A model generated the notes under the pieces. It was given only the letters and a program-made list of their open reading frames with translations, was not told where the DNA came from and searched no databases. From Micromonospora sp. R77 (GTDB lineage: Bacteria; Actinomycetota; Actinomycetes; Mycobacteriales; Micromonosporaceae), in contig NZ_JALDST010000001.1 in the NCBI RefSeq assembly GCF_022747945.1, forward strand, positions 2,480,001 to 2,544,000: a stretch of 64,000 bases of DNA, in the 5' to 3' direction. The translations under genes were made by a program, and so were the position numbers. Positions 1-7,730 of this stretch are shown here, piece after piece; position 1 is the first letter of the stretch; every line of letters starts with the position of its first letter.

Positions 1-2
1 AC

Positions 3-1922
3 CAAGCCGTCCGGCTGCCCGGGAACACGCCGGCCGAGACGTACCTGCGGATCGAGCTGATCCTGGACGCGGCACGCAGGGCCGGCGCGGACGCCGTGCA
101 CCCGGGTTACGGCTTCCTCGCCGAGAACGCCGACTTCGCGGCGGCAGTGACCGACGCGGGCCTGACCTGGGTCGGACCGCCGGCCAAGGCGATCGCCGCG
201 ATGGGCGACAAGATGGCGGCGAAGGCGCTGCTCGCCGAGGCGGGCGTGCCGATGCTGCCGACCTGGACCGACGCCGACCAGGTCACCGCCTTCCCGGTGC
301 TGGTGAAGGCGTCCGCCGGTGGCGGCGGGCGCGGCATGCGCGTGGTCCGCGACCCGGCCGGCCTGGCCGAGGCCGTCGCCTCCGCGCGCCGCGAGGCGGC
401 TGCGGCGTTCGGCGACGGCACGGTCTTCATCGAGCGGTACGTCGAGCGCGGGCGCCACGTCGAGGTGCAGATCTTCGGCGACACCCACGGCACGGTGCTG
501 GCCCTCGGGGTACGCGACTGCTCGATCCAACGCCGACACCAGAAGATCGTCGAGGAGGCACCGGGGGTGCTGCCCCCGGCGGTGCGGGAGCGGCTGCACG
601 CCGCGGCGGTGGCCGCCGGCCGGGCCGTCGAGTACGTCGGCGCGGGGACCGTGGAGTTCCTGCTCGCGCCGGACGGTGAGGTGTACTTCCTGGAGATGAA
701 CACCCGACTCCAGGTGGAGCACCCGGTCACCGAGGCGGTCACCGGGCTGGACCTGGTCCGGCTGCAACTGCTGGTCGCCGAGGGGGAGCCGCTGCCGCTG
801 ACCGGTACCCCACCGGCGGACGGCCACGCGATCGAGGTAAGGCTCTGCGCCGAGGACCCGGCCCAGGGGTTCCGCCCGGCGACCGGCACTCTGCACCGGT
901 TCGCGATCCCTGGTGTGGCCGGCGAGTTCACCCCGCTTCGAGGGCTCCGGTCGGACTCGGGCGTCACCGACGGTTCGACGGTGAGCGTGCACTACGACTC
1001 GATGCTGGCCAAGGTCGTCGCCTGGGCGCCCACCCGGGCCGAGGCGGCCCGCGCCCTGGCCGGCGCGCTGGCCCGGGCCGAGCTGCACGGCGTGGCCACC
1101 AACCGGGACCTGCTGGTCCGGGTGCTGCGCAGCCGCGAGTTCGGGGCCGTGGAGATCGACACCGGCTTCCTGGAGCGGCACGCCGAGGTCTTCGCCCCGC
1201 TGCTGCCGGCCGACCAACTGCCCCTGGCGGCCCTGGCCGCCGCCCTGGCCTCGGCAGGCGGCCGTCGGTCGGCGGCCCGGGTGCTCGCCGGGCTGCCCTC
1301 GGGCTGGCGGAACGTGCCCGCCTTCCCGCAGGTCACCCGCTTCGCCGGGGCGGACGGGGGCGAGGTCGAGGTGCGCTACCGGCTGGACCGGGCCGGCGGT
1401 CTGGCCGAATGGTCCGTGGAGCGGACTGCGGGCGCGGGTGCCGCAGCCGCGACGTCGGCCGACCGGACCGGGGTCGGAGCCGGCGAGCCCGGCGGGTCGG
1501 CGGTGGGCGACGATGCCCCGACCGTCGCCCTGGTCGAGGCGGCCCCGGACCGGGTGGTGCTCGACGTCGACGGGGTGCGGCGGGTGTTCCGCGTACACCG
1601 GGTGGGGTCGGCGGTCTTCGTGGACGGCCCGGCGGGGGCGGCGAGCCTCGTCGAGCTGCCGCGTTTCCCGCTGCCCACCGCGGAGCTGGCGGCCGGGTCG
1701 CTGCTCGCGCCGCTGCCCGGCGCGGTGACCCGGGTGCACGTCGAGGTCGGCCGGCGGGTGACCGCCGGTGAGCTGCTGCTGACCCTGGAAGCGATGAAGC
1801 TCGAACATCCCGTGCTCGCCCCGGCCGACGGGGTGGTCACCGAGCTGCCGGTGCCGGCCGGCGGTCAGGTCGAGACCGGTGCCGTGCTGGCCGTGGTCAC
1901 CACCGAGGAGGACGACCGATGA
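3..1922 (+). CDS. Acyl-CoA carboxylase biotin carboxylase/BCCP subunit (5' partial)
   Basis: Biotin-dependent acetyl/propionyl-type acyl-CoA carboxylase alpha chain: it carboxylates its own biotin using ATP and bicarbonate and passes the carboxyl group to a separate beta subunit. The frame is open to the left edge, so the true start lies outside; about 639 residues are visible. Seen in order: the HPGYGFLAEN segment, an ATP-grasp glycine loop (GGGGRGM, near nt 310-340), the EMNTRLQVEHPVTE catalytic segment (nt about 693-735), the biotin carboxylase C-terminal domain, and a biotinyl domain with EAMKLEH, whose biotin-accepting lysine is at nt 1797-1799. Its ATGA overlap with the following acyl-CoA dehydrogenase indicates translational coupling in an acyl-CoA (probably branched-chain) degradation operon. 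The exact acyl substrate cannot be read from this subunit. Confidence 0.95.
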   Translation, partial: QAVRLPGNTPAETYLRIELILDAARRAGADAVHPGYGFLAENADFAAAVTDAGLTWVGPPAKAIAAMGDKMAAKALLAEAGVPMLPTWTDADQVTAFPVLVKASAGGGGRGMRVVRDPAGLAEAVASARREAAAAFGDGTVFIERYVERGRHVEVQIFGDTHGTVLALGVRDCSIQRRHQKIVEEAPGVLPPAVRERLHAAAVAAGRAVEYVGAGTVEFLLAPDGEVYFLEMNTRLQVEHPVTEAVTGLDLVRLQLLVAEGEPLPLTGTPPADGHAIEVRLCAEDPAQGFRPATGTLHRFAIPGVAGEFTPLRGLRSDSGVTDGSTVSVHYDSMLAKVVAWAPTRAEAARALAGALARAELHGVATNRDLLVRVLRSREFGAVEIDTGFLERHAEVFAPLLPADQLPLAALAAALASAGGRRSAARVLAGLPSGWRNVPAFPQVTRFAGADGGEVEVRYRLDRAGGLAEWSVERTAGAGAAAATSADRTGVGAGEPGGSAVGDDAPTVALVEAAPDRVVLDVDGVRRVFRVHRVGSAVFVDGPAGAASLVELPRFPLPTAELAAGSLLAPLPGAVTRVHVEVGRRVTAGELLLTLEAMKLEHPVLAPADGVVTELPVPAGGQVETGAVLAVVTTEEDDR

Positions 1923-3082
1923 ACTTCGACCCCACCCCCGAACAGGACCAGCTCCGCGACGCCGTCCGGGCGCTGGGCCGGCGGTACGGCCACTCCTACT
2001 TCGTCGAGAAGGCGAAGTCGGGCGGGCACACCACCGAGCTGTGGCACGAGGCGGGCCGGCTCGGCTACCTCGGCGTCAACATCCCCACCGAGTACGGCGG
2101 CGGGGGCGGCGGCATCACCGAGCTGGCCATCGTCTGCGAGGAGCTGGCCGCGGCCGGCTGCCCGCTGCTGCTGCTCGTGGTCTCCCCCGCGATCGCCGCC
2201 ACCGTGATCAACAAGCACGGCACCGAGGAGCAGCGCAAACGGCACCTGCCCGGCCTCGCCGACGGCTCCCAGAAGATCGTCTTCGCGATCACCGAGCCGG
2301 ACGCCGGCTCGAACTTCCACCGGCTCGGCACGGTGGCCCGCCGGGACGGCGACGACTGGCTGCTCTCCGGCCGCAAGGTCTACATCTCGGGCGTCGACGA
2401 GGCCGGTCACGTGCTGGTCGTCGCACGCACCGAGGACTCGGCGACGGGCAAGCTCAAGCCGGCGCTGTTCATCGTGCCGACCGACGCGCCCGGCCTGGAG
2501 AAGTCCCGGCTGGACATGGAGATCCTCTCCCCGGAGAACCAGTTCCTGCTCTTCCTGGACGACGTGCGGCTGCCCGCCGACGCGCTGGTCGGCGAGTCCC
2601 TCGACGCGGGCCTGCCGGCGCTCTTCGCCGGCCTCAACCCGGAACGGATCACGGTCGCCGCGATGGGCGCCGGCACCGGCCGGTACGCCATCGAGCGGGC
2701 CAGCGAGTACACCGCCACCCGCAAGGTCTGGGGCGGGCGTTCCATCGGCTCGCACCAGGGCGTGGCGCATCCCCTGGCGCACGCAGCGGTGCAGGTGGAG
2801 CTGGCCCGCCTGATGATCCACAAGGCGGCCACCCTCTACGACGCCGGGCGCGACCTGGAGGCCGGCGTCGCCGGCAACATGGCCAAGTACGCCTCCGGCG
2901 AGGCCGCCGCGCTCGCCGTGGACACCGCCGTCCAGGCCCTCGGCGGGGCCGGCATGACCACCGAGTACGGGGTGGCCACCCTGCTCGGCGCGGTGCGGGC
3001 CGGCCGGATCGCCCCGGTCAGCCGCGAGATGATCCTGAACTTCGTCGCCCAGCACGTCCTCGGCCAGGAGAAGTCCTACTGA
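1919..3082 (+). CDS. Acyl-CoA dehydrogenase
   Basis: A 387-residue FAD-dependent acyl-CoA dehydrogenase, full length for the family. It carries the N-terminal helical domain, the middle beta domain segment ending in the FAITEPDAGSN signature (about residues 121-131), and a C-terminal helical domain with the QALGGAGMTTEYGV motif (about 340-353). It catalyses alpha-beta desaturation of an acyl-CoA thioester and passes electrons to ETF. The start codon overlaps the carboxylase stop (ATGA), so the two are co-translated; the pairing points to branched-chain or short-chain acyl-CoA catabolism. Substrate specificity is inferred only from context. Confidence 0.93.
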   Translation: MNFDPTPEQDQLRDAVRALGRRYGHSYFVEKAKSGGHTTELWHEAGRLGYLGVNIPTEYGGGGGGITELAIVCEELAAAGCPLLLLVVSPAIAATVINKHGTEEQRKRHLPGLADGSQKIVFAITEPDAGSNFHRLGTVARRDGDDWLLSGRKVYISGVDEAGHVLVVARTEDSATGKLKPALFIVPTDAPGLEKSRLDMEILSPENQFLLFLDDVRLPADALVGESLDAGLPALFAGLNPERITVAAMGAGTGRYAIERASEYTATRKVWGGRSIGSHQGVAHPLAHAAVQVELARLMIHKAATLYDAGRDLEAGVAGNMAKYASGEAAALAVDTAVQALGGAGMTTEYGVATLLGAVRAGRIAPVSREMILNFVAQHVLGQEKSY

Positions 3083-3093
3083 CCGACGCCGGG

Positions 3094-3134
3094 ACCGGGG
3101 CACGGCGGACGTCGATCGTCCACCGTGCCCCGGT
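3094..3134. terminator. Hairpin between convergent genes
   Basis: A 12-base arm (3094-3105) pairs perfectly with 3123-3134, with further pairing inside after one mismatch. It sits directly after the acyl-CoA dehydrogenase stop and before the end of the convergent peptidase gene, so it can act as a bidirectional terminator. There is no T-run, which is usual in high-GC actinomycetes. Confidence 0.7.
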
Positions 3135-3139
3135 TCGCC

Positions 3140-4930
3140 TCAGCGGACGGTGAGGGTGCCGGTCACCGGGAGCGGGGCGACCACGGGCGGGAGCCGCTTC
3201 GGCTCGCCGCGCCCCGGCTGGCCGGCCCGGGCCAGCGCGCTCTTGGACGACTCCGCCCGGACCGCCTCCGGCAGCTCCTCGAACGGCTGCGAGTCACCGA
3301 AGCAGCGGGTGCCCCGCGCCGGCAGCCTCCCGGTCAGCAGGTACGAGTCCACGGCGGCGGTCACGCACTCCGAGGTGCCGTACGCGGTGTGGCCCCAGCT
3401 GTCGCTGCTGAGCAGCCGGCTGTTCGGCAGCAGCGCCGCCGAGCCGACCGCCCCCTGGTAGTTGGTCGCCGGGTCCCAGTAGTTGCCGACCACCAGCACC
3501 GGCGCGTCGGTACGCCGGTTGAACGGACCGGTATAGGCGTCGGAGTCCCGTACCGTCCAGGCGTTCCGGGCGCAGGGCGCGGTGCCCCAGGCCCAGGCCC
3601 GACCGAAGTACGGCGCCCGCTTGTCCTCCGCGGCGGAGAGCGCCGGCCAGTCGGCCAGGTCCTTCGGGTGGAAGCCGTCGGTGCAGTCCACCGTCAGGAA
3701 GGTCTCCAGCCCGTTGTCGTACGGGAAGTCGTAGCCGCGCTGCTGCCGGGCCTTCGCGGCGCGCTGCACGAGGGCGGCCCGCGCCGTCGCCCGGGTCGCC
3801 GGGGCGGCGGCCGGATCGGTCAGCGCCAGCAACTGCTCGGTGATGCCGATCACGTCCTGCCAACCGTACGGGTCGTAGAGGGCGCTGAGGGTGGCGCCGA
3901 CGAAGTCGGCGTAGCGAACGGTGAACGAGCCCTGTTCGGGGTCGTCGATGACCACCGGCTTCTGGCGCAGCCGCTTCGCGACCAGCTCGTACGCGGCGAC
4001 CGGGTCCCCGGCGGCCAGCGAGCAGGTCTTCCTACCGGCCTTCGCGCAGCGCACCAGGATCTCGTGCAGCGCCTTGTACGCGCCGTCCGCGCTGCGCAGC
4101 CGGGTCTCCTGGAGCTGGTTGCGGGCGCTGCCCTGGCCGACCCAGGCGTTCGGGTTGAGCACGCCGTCGACCACGAGGGCGCGGAACCGGTCCGGGAACA
4201 TGTTGGCGTAGTACTGGCCGAGCGCGGTGCCATAGCTGAAGCCCAGGTAGCTCAGCTTCCGGTCACCGACCCCGCGGCGCAGCACGTCCATGTCGCGGGC
4301 GACCTCGGCGGTGGAGGCCGCCCCGGTCAGTGGCCGGCCGCTCGTCGAGCAGGCCCGGCCGACCGCCTTCGACGACGCGAGGTAGGCCTTCTCCTCGGCC
4401 TTCGTCCACGGGAAGGCGACGTTCAGCCCGGCGTACGCCCGGGACTGTTCCTTGGCCGACGGGAAGCACTTGACGTTGTCGCTGGCCGCGATGCCGCGCG
4501 GGTCCACGCCGACGATGTCGAACCGGTCCAGCAGGTCGTCGCCGAGGAAGTACGGCGCGGCGAGGGCGATGCTGGTGCCGGAGCCGCCCGGACCGCCCGG
4601 GTTCACGAAGAGGCTGCCGATCCGGTGCTTCTGGTCCCGGGCCTTGACCCGCAGCACCGCCACCTCGGTGGTGGCGCCCTTCGGGTCGTCGTAGTCGAGC
4701 GGCAGCCGGACGGTGGCGCACTCGGCGTAGTCGTAGCAGCCGTACCAGTCGAGCTTGGGGGTCGGCACGCTGTCGACCCGCCTGGCCTCGACGGCGCTGG
4801 TGCGGTCCGAGCTGGACGGACGGCCCGAGCCGGTGAGGGTCGGCGCCGCGGCGGCGGGCGTGACCGCCATCCCGGCGAGGACGATACCGGCGATCCCTGT
4901 TGCGGCCAGGGACCGGACTGTACGTGGCAT
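3140..4930 (-). CDS. Secreted tripeptidyl aminopeptidase-type alpha/beta hydrolase (S33)
   Basis: A 596-residue exported serine peptidase of the Streptomyces tripeptidyl aminopeptidase (Tap/SlpD) type, which trims N-terminal peptides outside the cell. A Sec signal peptide with an AAAAP cleavage region covers roughly residues 1-30. The oxyanion GGPGGSG motif is near residues 112-118. The nucleophile elbow GFSYGT places Ser232; Asp486 (NYWDPAT) and His514 (SWGHTAYG) complete the triad. The Asp and His lie in the C-terminal TAP-type domain. The ATG at 4928-4930 has a GGAAGG ribosome site upstream, and a TAGAGT -10-like hexamer lies at 4985-4990 on this strand. The gene stands alone, convergent with the acyl-CoA operon. 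Confidence 0.93.
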   Translation of the reverse strand: MPRTVRSLAATGIAGIVLAGMAVTPAAAAPTLTGSGRPSSSDRTSAVEARRVDSVPTPKLDWYGCYDYAECATVRLPLDYDDPKGATTEVAVLRVKARDQKHRIGSLFVNPGGPGGSGTSIALAAPYFLGDDLLDRFDIVGVDPRGIAASDNVKCFPSAKEQSRAYAGLNVAFPWTKAEEKAYLASSKAVGRACSTSGRPLTGAASTAEVARDMDVLRRGVGDRKLSYLGFSYGTALGQYYANMFPDRFRALVVDGVLNPNAWVGQGSARNQLQETRLRSADGAYKALHEILVRCAKAGRKTCSLAAGDPVAAYELVAKRLRQKPVVIDDPEQGSFTVRYADFVGATLSALYDPYGWQDVIGITEQLLALTDPAAAPATRATARAALVQRAAKARQQRGYDFPYDNGLETFLTVDCTDGFHPKDLADWPALSAAEDKRAPYFGRAWAWGTAPCARNAWTVRDSDAYTGPFNRRTDAPVLVVGNYWDPATNYQGAVGSAALLPNSRLLSSDSWGHTAYGTSECVTAAVDSYLLTGRLPARGTRCFGDSQPFEELPEAVRAESSKSALARAGQPGRGEPKRLPPVVAPLPVTGTLTVR

Positions 4931-5156
4931 GTGGACGCCTTCCGGTGGGGAACGGGGTCTGTCGAGGAGACCTCGACCTTCGTCACTCTAGGGACTGCGG
5001 ACCAGGAAAGCGGGTCGTCAAACACCCACCAAAGCGACAAGTTGCCGATCGACGTAACGAATTTTTCATGGTCGACGCTGTTCGCTCCATCGCCGAAGAC
5101 GGACGCCGCTCGCCGACCGGGACGTCGGACCCCGGGGCCGCCGCCCGATCCGGCGG

Positions 5157-5184
5157 TTGACAGCGTGGTGACCTACGCCATGCT
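5157..5184 (+). promoter_or_regulatory. Candidate promoter of the 5191 gene
   Basis: A perfect TTGACA -35 box (5157-5162), a 16-base spacer and a CATGCT -10-like hexamer (5179-5184) end six bases before the GTG at 5191. That geometry would start transcription at the start codon, giving a leaderless mRNA. No ribosome site is visible, which fits. Confidence 0.55.
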
Positions 5185-5190
5185 TGTCGG

Positions 5191-5571
5191 GTGAGCTCGT
5201 TCCCCAAGCCCGACGCGCGCTTCCGGGCCGCCGCCGCGATCCTGGCCGCGGTCGCCCTGCTGGCGACACTGCTGATCTGGCGTCCGGACGGTGTCCTGGC
5301 CGTGGTGCTGGCGCTCGTCCTCGTGCTGCTCGCGATGACCGCGGGCGTGGCCGTGACCGCGGCCCGGGAGACCCCCCGCGCCACGCCGGCCCCCGCCAAC
5401 CCAGCCGGCCAGCCGCTCCCCGCCGACTACGGCGTGGACGCCGACACGCTGGAGGCACTGGACCCCCGCGCGGTGCGCGACCGGCGGCGACTGGACGCGG
5501 ACACGCTGGAGACCCTCGACCCCCGGCAGGTCCAGGACTGGCGGACGGTGAACGGGGTCAGCGACCGGTGA
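5191..5571 (+). CDS. Small membrane protein with tandem repeat
   Basis: A 126-residue protein of unknown function with a GTG start. Two hydrophobic segments (about residues 13-29 and 33-55) look like a helical hairpin. The acidic, probably cytoplasmic tail contains two near-identical copies of a unit of about 15 residues (DADTLEALDPRAVRD and DADTLETLDPRQVQD), a clear internal duplication. It converges on the kinase gene, whose end overlaps its 3' end by 14 bases. I do not recognise a named family. Confidence 0.75.
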   Translation: MSSFPKPDARFRAAAAILAAVALLATLLIWRPDGVLAVVLALVLVLLAMTAGVAVTAARETPRATPAPANPAGQPLPADYGVDADTLEALDPRAVRDRRRLDADTLETLDPRQVQDWRTVNGVSDR

Positions 5572-7086
5572 GCGTCGGCGCGGCGAGCGCGTCCACGCCC
5601 CGTCCCGCCAGGCAACGGTAGGTCCGGTCGGCACCTGCCCCCGACGGCGGCAGCACCTCCAGGTTCCAGCCGGTGGCATAGCGGATGCCGCTGGTGAGCC
5701 GGAACGTGCGGACGTTGCAGACCTGCCGGACGGTGGGATCGGCGCTGACCTCGGTGTGCCGCGCACCCACCAGCGCCGCCGGCAGCTCACCCTCGGCGTA
5801 GCTCTCCCAGGTGTGCCGGCCGTCGCAGGGCACCCGGGTCGCCTCCGCGTGGTCGCGGCGCAGCCGCACCGGCCCGAAGCACTCCAGCTCCGGCACGCAG
5901 TGCCCACCCGCCGGCAGGATCAGGCCGGCGGTCGAGCAGCCCGGCAGCACCGCCGGCCCGGTCGGGTCGGCGATCGCGCTGGCCACCGGCGTCGGCGACA
6001 CCACCTGCGGCGCCCCGCCGGCCAGCCACGCCCCGGCACTCGCCGAGGCGGCCAGCGCCAGCACGCCGGCACCCCCAGGAACCAGCGCCGCCGCCGACGG
6101 CGCTGCGGGGTCGCCACGGTGGGATGACCGTCGTCGGCCGGCGGGCGCGGCCCCGGCTGACCGGCCCAGCCGTACGGGCCGGTGGTGCTCTCCCCCCAGG
6201 TCGGCCCCCCGCTGACCGGGACGCCGGAGACCGGGGCACCGCTGACCGGGGACGGCCCCGGGTCCAGCGGGAGCCCGGCGAGCAGCCCCCGCAGTTCCAC
6301 GGCGGACGGACGATCACCCGGGTCGTTCGACATCCCGGCCCGGAGCACGTCGATCAGCTCCTCGGGCACGCCGGGCAGCCCGGGGATCGGCTGGTGGAAC
6401 ATCTCCAGCACGGTCACCAGGCTGGGGCTGCGCTCGGACTGCCAGCGCGGCGGCCGGCCGTGCATCACCGCGTAGAGGGTGGCGCAGAGGGCGTAGACGT
6501 CGACCGCGGGCGACGGCGGGCTGTGGCTGAACATCTCCGGCGGCGCGTACGCCGGGGTGAGCACCTCCAGGGTCACCGAGGCGTCCCGCACCTCGGCCAG
6601 CACCGCCAGCCCGAAGTCGGCCAGCACCGCCGGGTTGAAGTGCGAGTGGAGGATGTTCGCCGGCTTCACGTCCCGGTGCAGCACCCCGGCCGCGTGCGAG
6701 TGGGCCAACGCGTCGGCGATCTTGACGCCGAGGTCGCGGGCCTCCGCCGGACCCAGCGGCGAGGTCCGCATCCGCTCGGCGTACGAGCCGTCGCAGAGCT
6801 CCATGATCAGATAGGGGTGCTGGTCGACGGTGACCCCGACGTCGAAGAGGTCCACCACGTGCGGGTGGGACGACATCTTGCCGGCCGCCCGCGCCTCGCG
6901 CAGGAACCGGGCCTGGTCCCGTTCGCTGTCCAGGGTGCGGTTCTCGACCTTGACCGCGACCTCGCGCCCGACCGAGATCTGGGTGGCCCGGTAGACGGTG
7001 GCGTACCCGCCCCGGGCGAAGACCTGCAGATCGGTCAGACCGGGCACGATGGGCAACCGCAGGGCGCCGGGCGGGGTGTCGGTCAC
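5558..7086 (-). CDS. Receptor-type Ser/Thr protein kinase, interrupted by a one-base frameshift
   Basis: The N-terminal frame (7086 to about 6077) encodes a Hanks-type kinase. It shows a glycine loop (GGYATVYRA, about 26-34), the catalytic lysine in VAVKVE (Lys46), HRDVKPAN (Asp139) and ADFGL (Asp157), and APPEMF. A proline-rich juxtamembrane segment and an RRRRRRWF stop-transfer signal follow. The transmembrane helix and extracellular C-terminal domain (cysteines, CDGRHTWE segment) continue in another frame (6064 to 5558). Restoring one base in the five-C run at 6072-6076 joins the frames and gives 509 residues, with the helix directly after the arginines. The broken frame otherwise runs into arginine-rich nonsense ending at 5920. 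The likely role is sensing at the cell surface. Sequencing error is more likely than true inactivation. Confidence 0.85.
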
Positions 7087-7116
7087 GACTCGAAAATACC
7101 TGTCCGCACCGTCGGC

Positions 7117-7608
7117 TCAGCGGGCCGGATCAGCCGTGGGGGTGCCACCTGCGACATCGGCCACCGCACCGGACCGGGTGGACTCCCCGGCCCGACCGGC
7201 CGGCGACCCGACGCGGCGGGCGTCCCACCGCAGGGCCAGCGCGGTGGCGACCGCGCCCAGACCCTCCCACGCGGCCACCCCGAAGAACCGGTCCGGGGCG
7301 ACGTCGGAGAGCACCGCGATGCTGAAGACGGTGAACGTGACCAGCCGGAAGACCACCGTGAAGCGGTAGAACGCCCGCCACTCGGTCGCCGCGGAGAGCA
7401 GATAATAGACACCCATGTTGAACGAGGCCATCGAGGACGCGGTGAGGAACGTGCCGGTGTAGTCCCCGGCGGCGCGGCGCGCCGGCACCTCGAAGCCGAG
7501 CAGCCGCAGCTGCGCCTCCGGCCAGATCAGCCCGAGCGCGCCCAGCAGCAACGCCAGGACGCCGAAGACGGCCATCGTCCAGCCGGCGCCGGAGCGCGGC
7601 AGCCTCAT
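7117..7608 (-). CDS. Four-helix membrane protein of unknown function
   Basis: A 163-residue protein with four hydrophobic segments (about residues 9-31, 53-72, 84-103 and 108-124) and a charged, Ala/Pro-rich tail. The layout resembles small DUF4345-like membrane proteins, but no diagnostic motif is present, so I leave it unnamed. It lies upstream of the kinase gene on the same strand, 30 bases away, and could be co-transcribed with it. Confidence 0.75.
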   Translation of the reverse strand: MRLPRSGAGWTMAVFGVLALLLGALGLIWPEAQLRLLGFEVPARRAAGDYTGTFLTASSMASFNMGVYYLLSAATEWRAFYRFTVVFRLVTFTVFSIAVLSDVAPDRFFGVAAWEGLGAVATALALRWDARRVGSPAGRAGESTRSGAVADVAGGTPTADPAR

Positions 7609-7730
7609 TCGTCCTCCCCCACCCGGACGGTCACGACGGACCGCCTCCCCTCAGTCAGCACACACGCTAACCGCCACCGGGGACGGGCACATCCCCGGAA
7701 CCGTCAGTCCTGCCGACACCGGGCCGGGGG

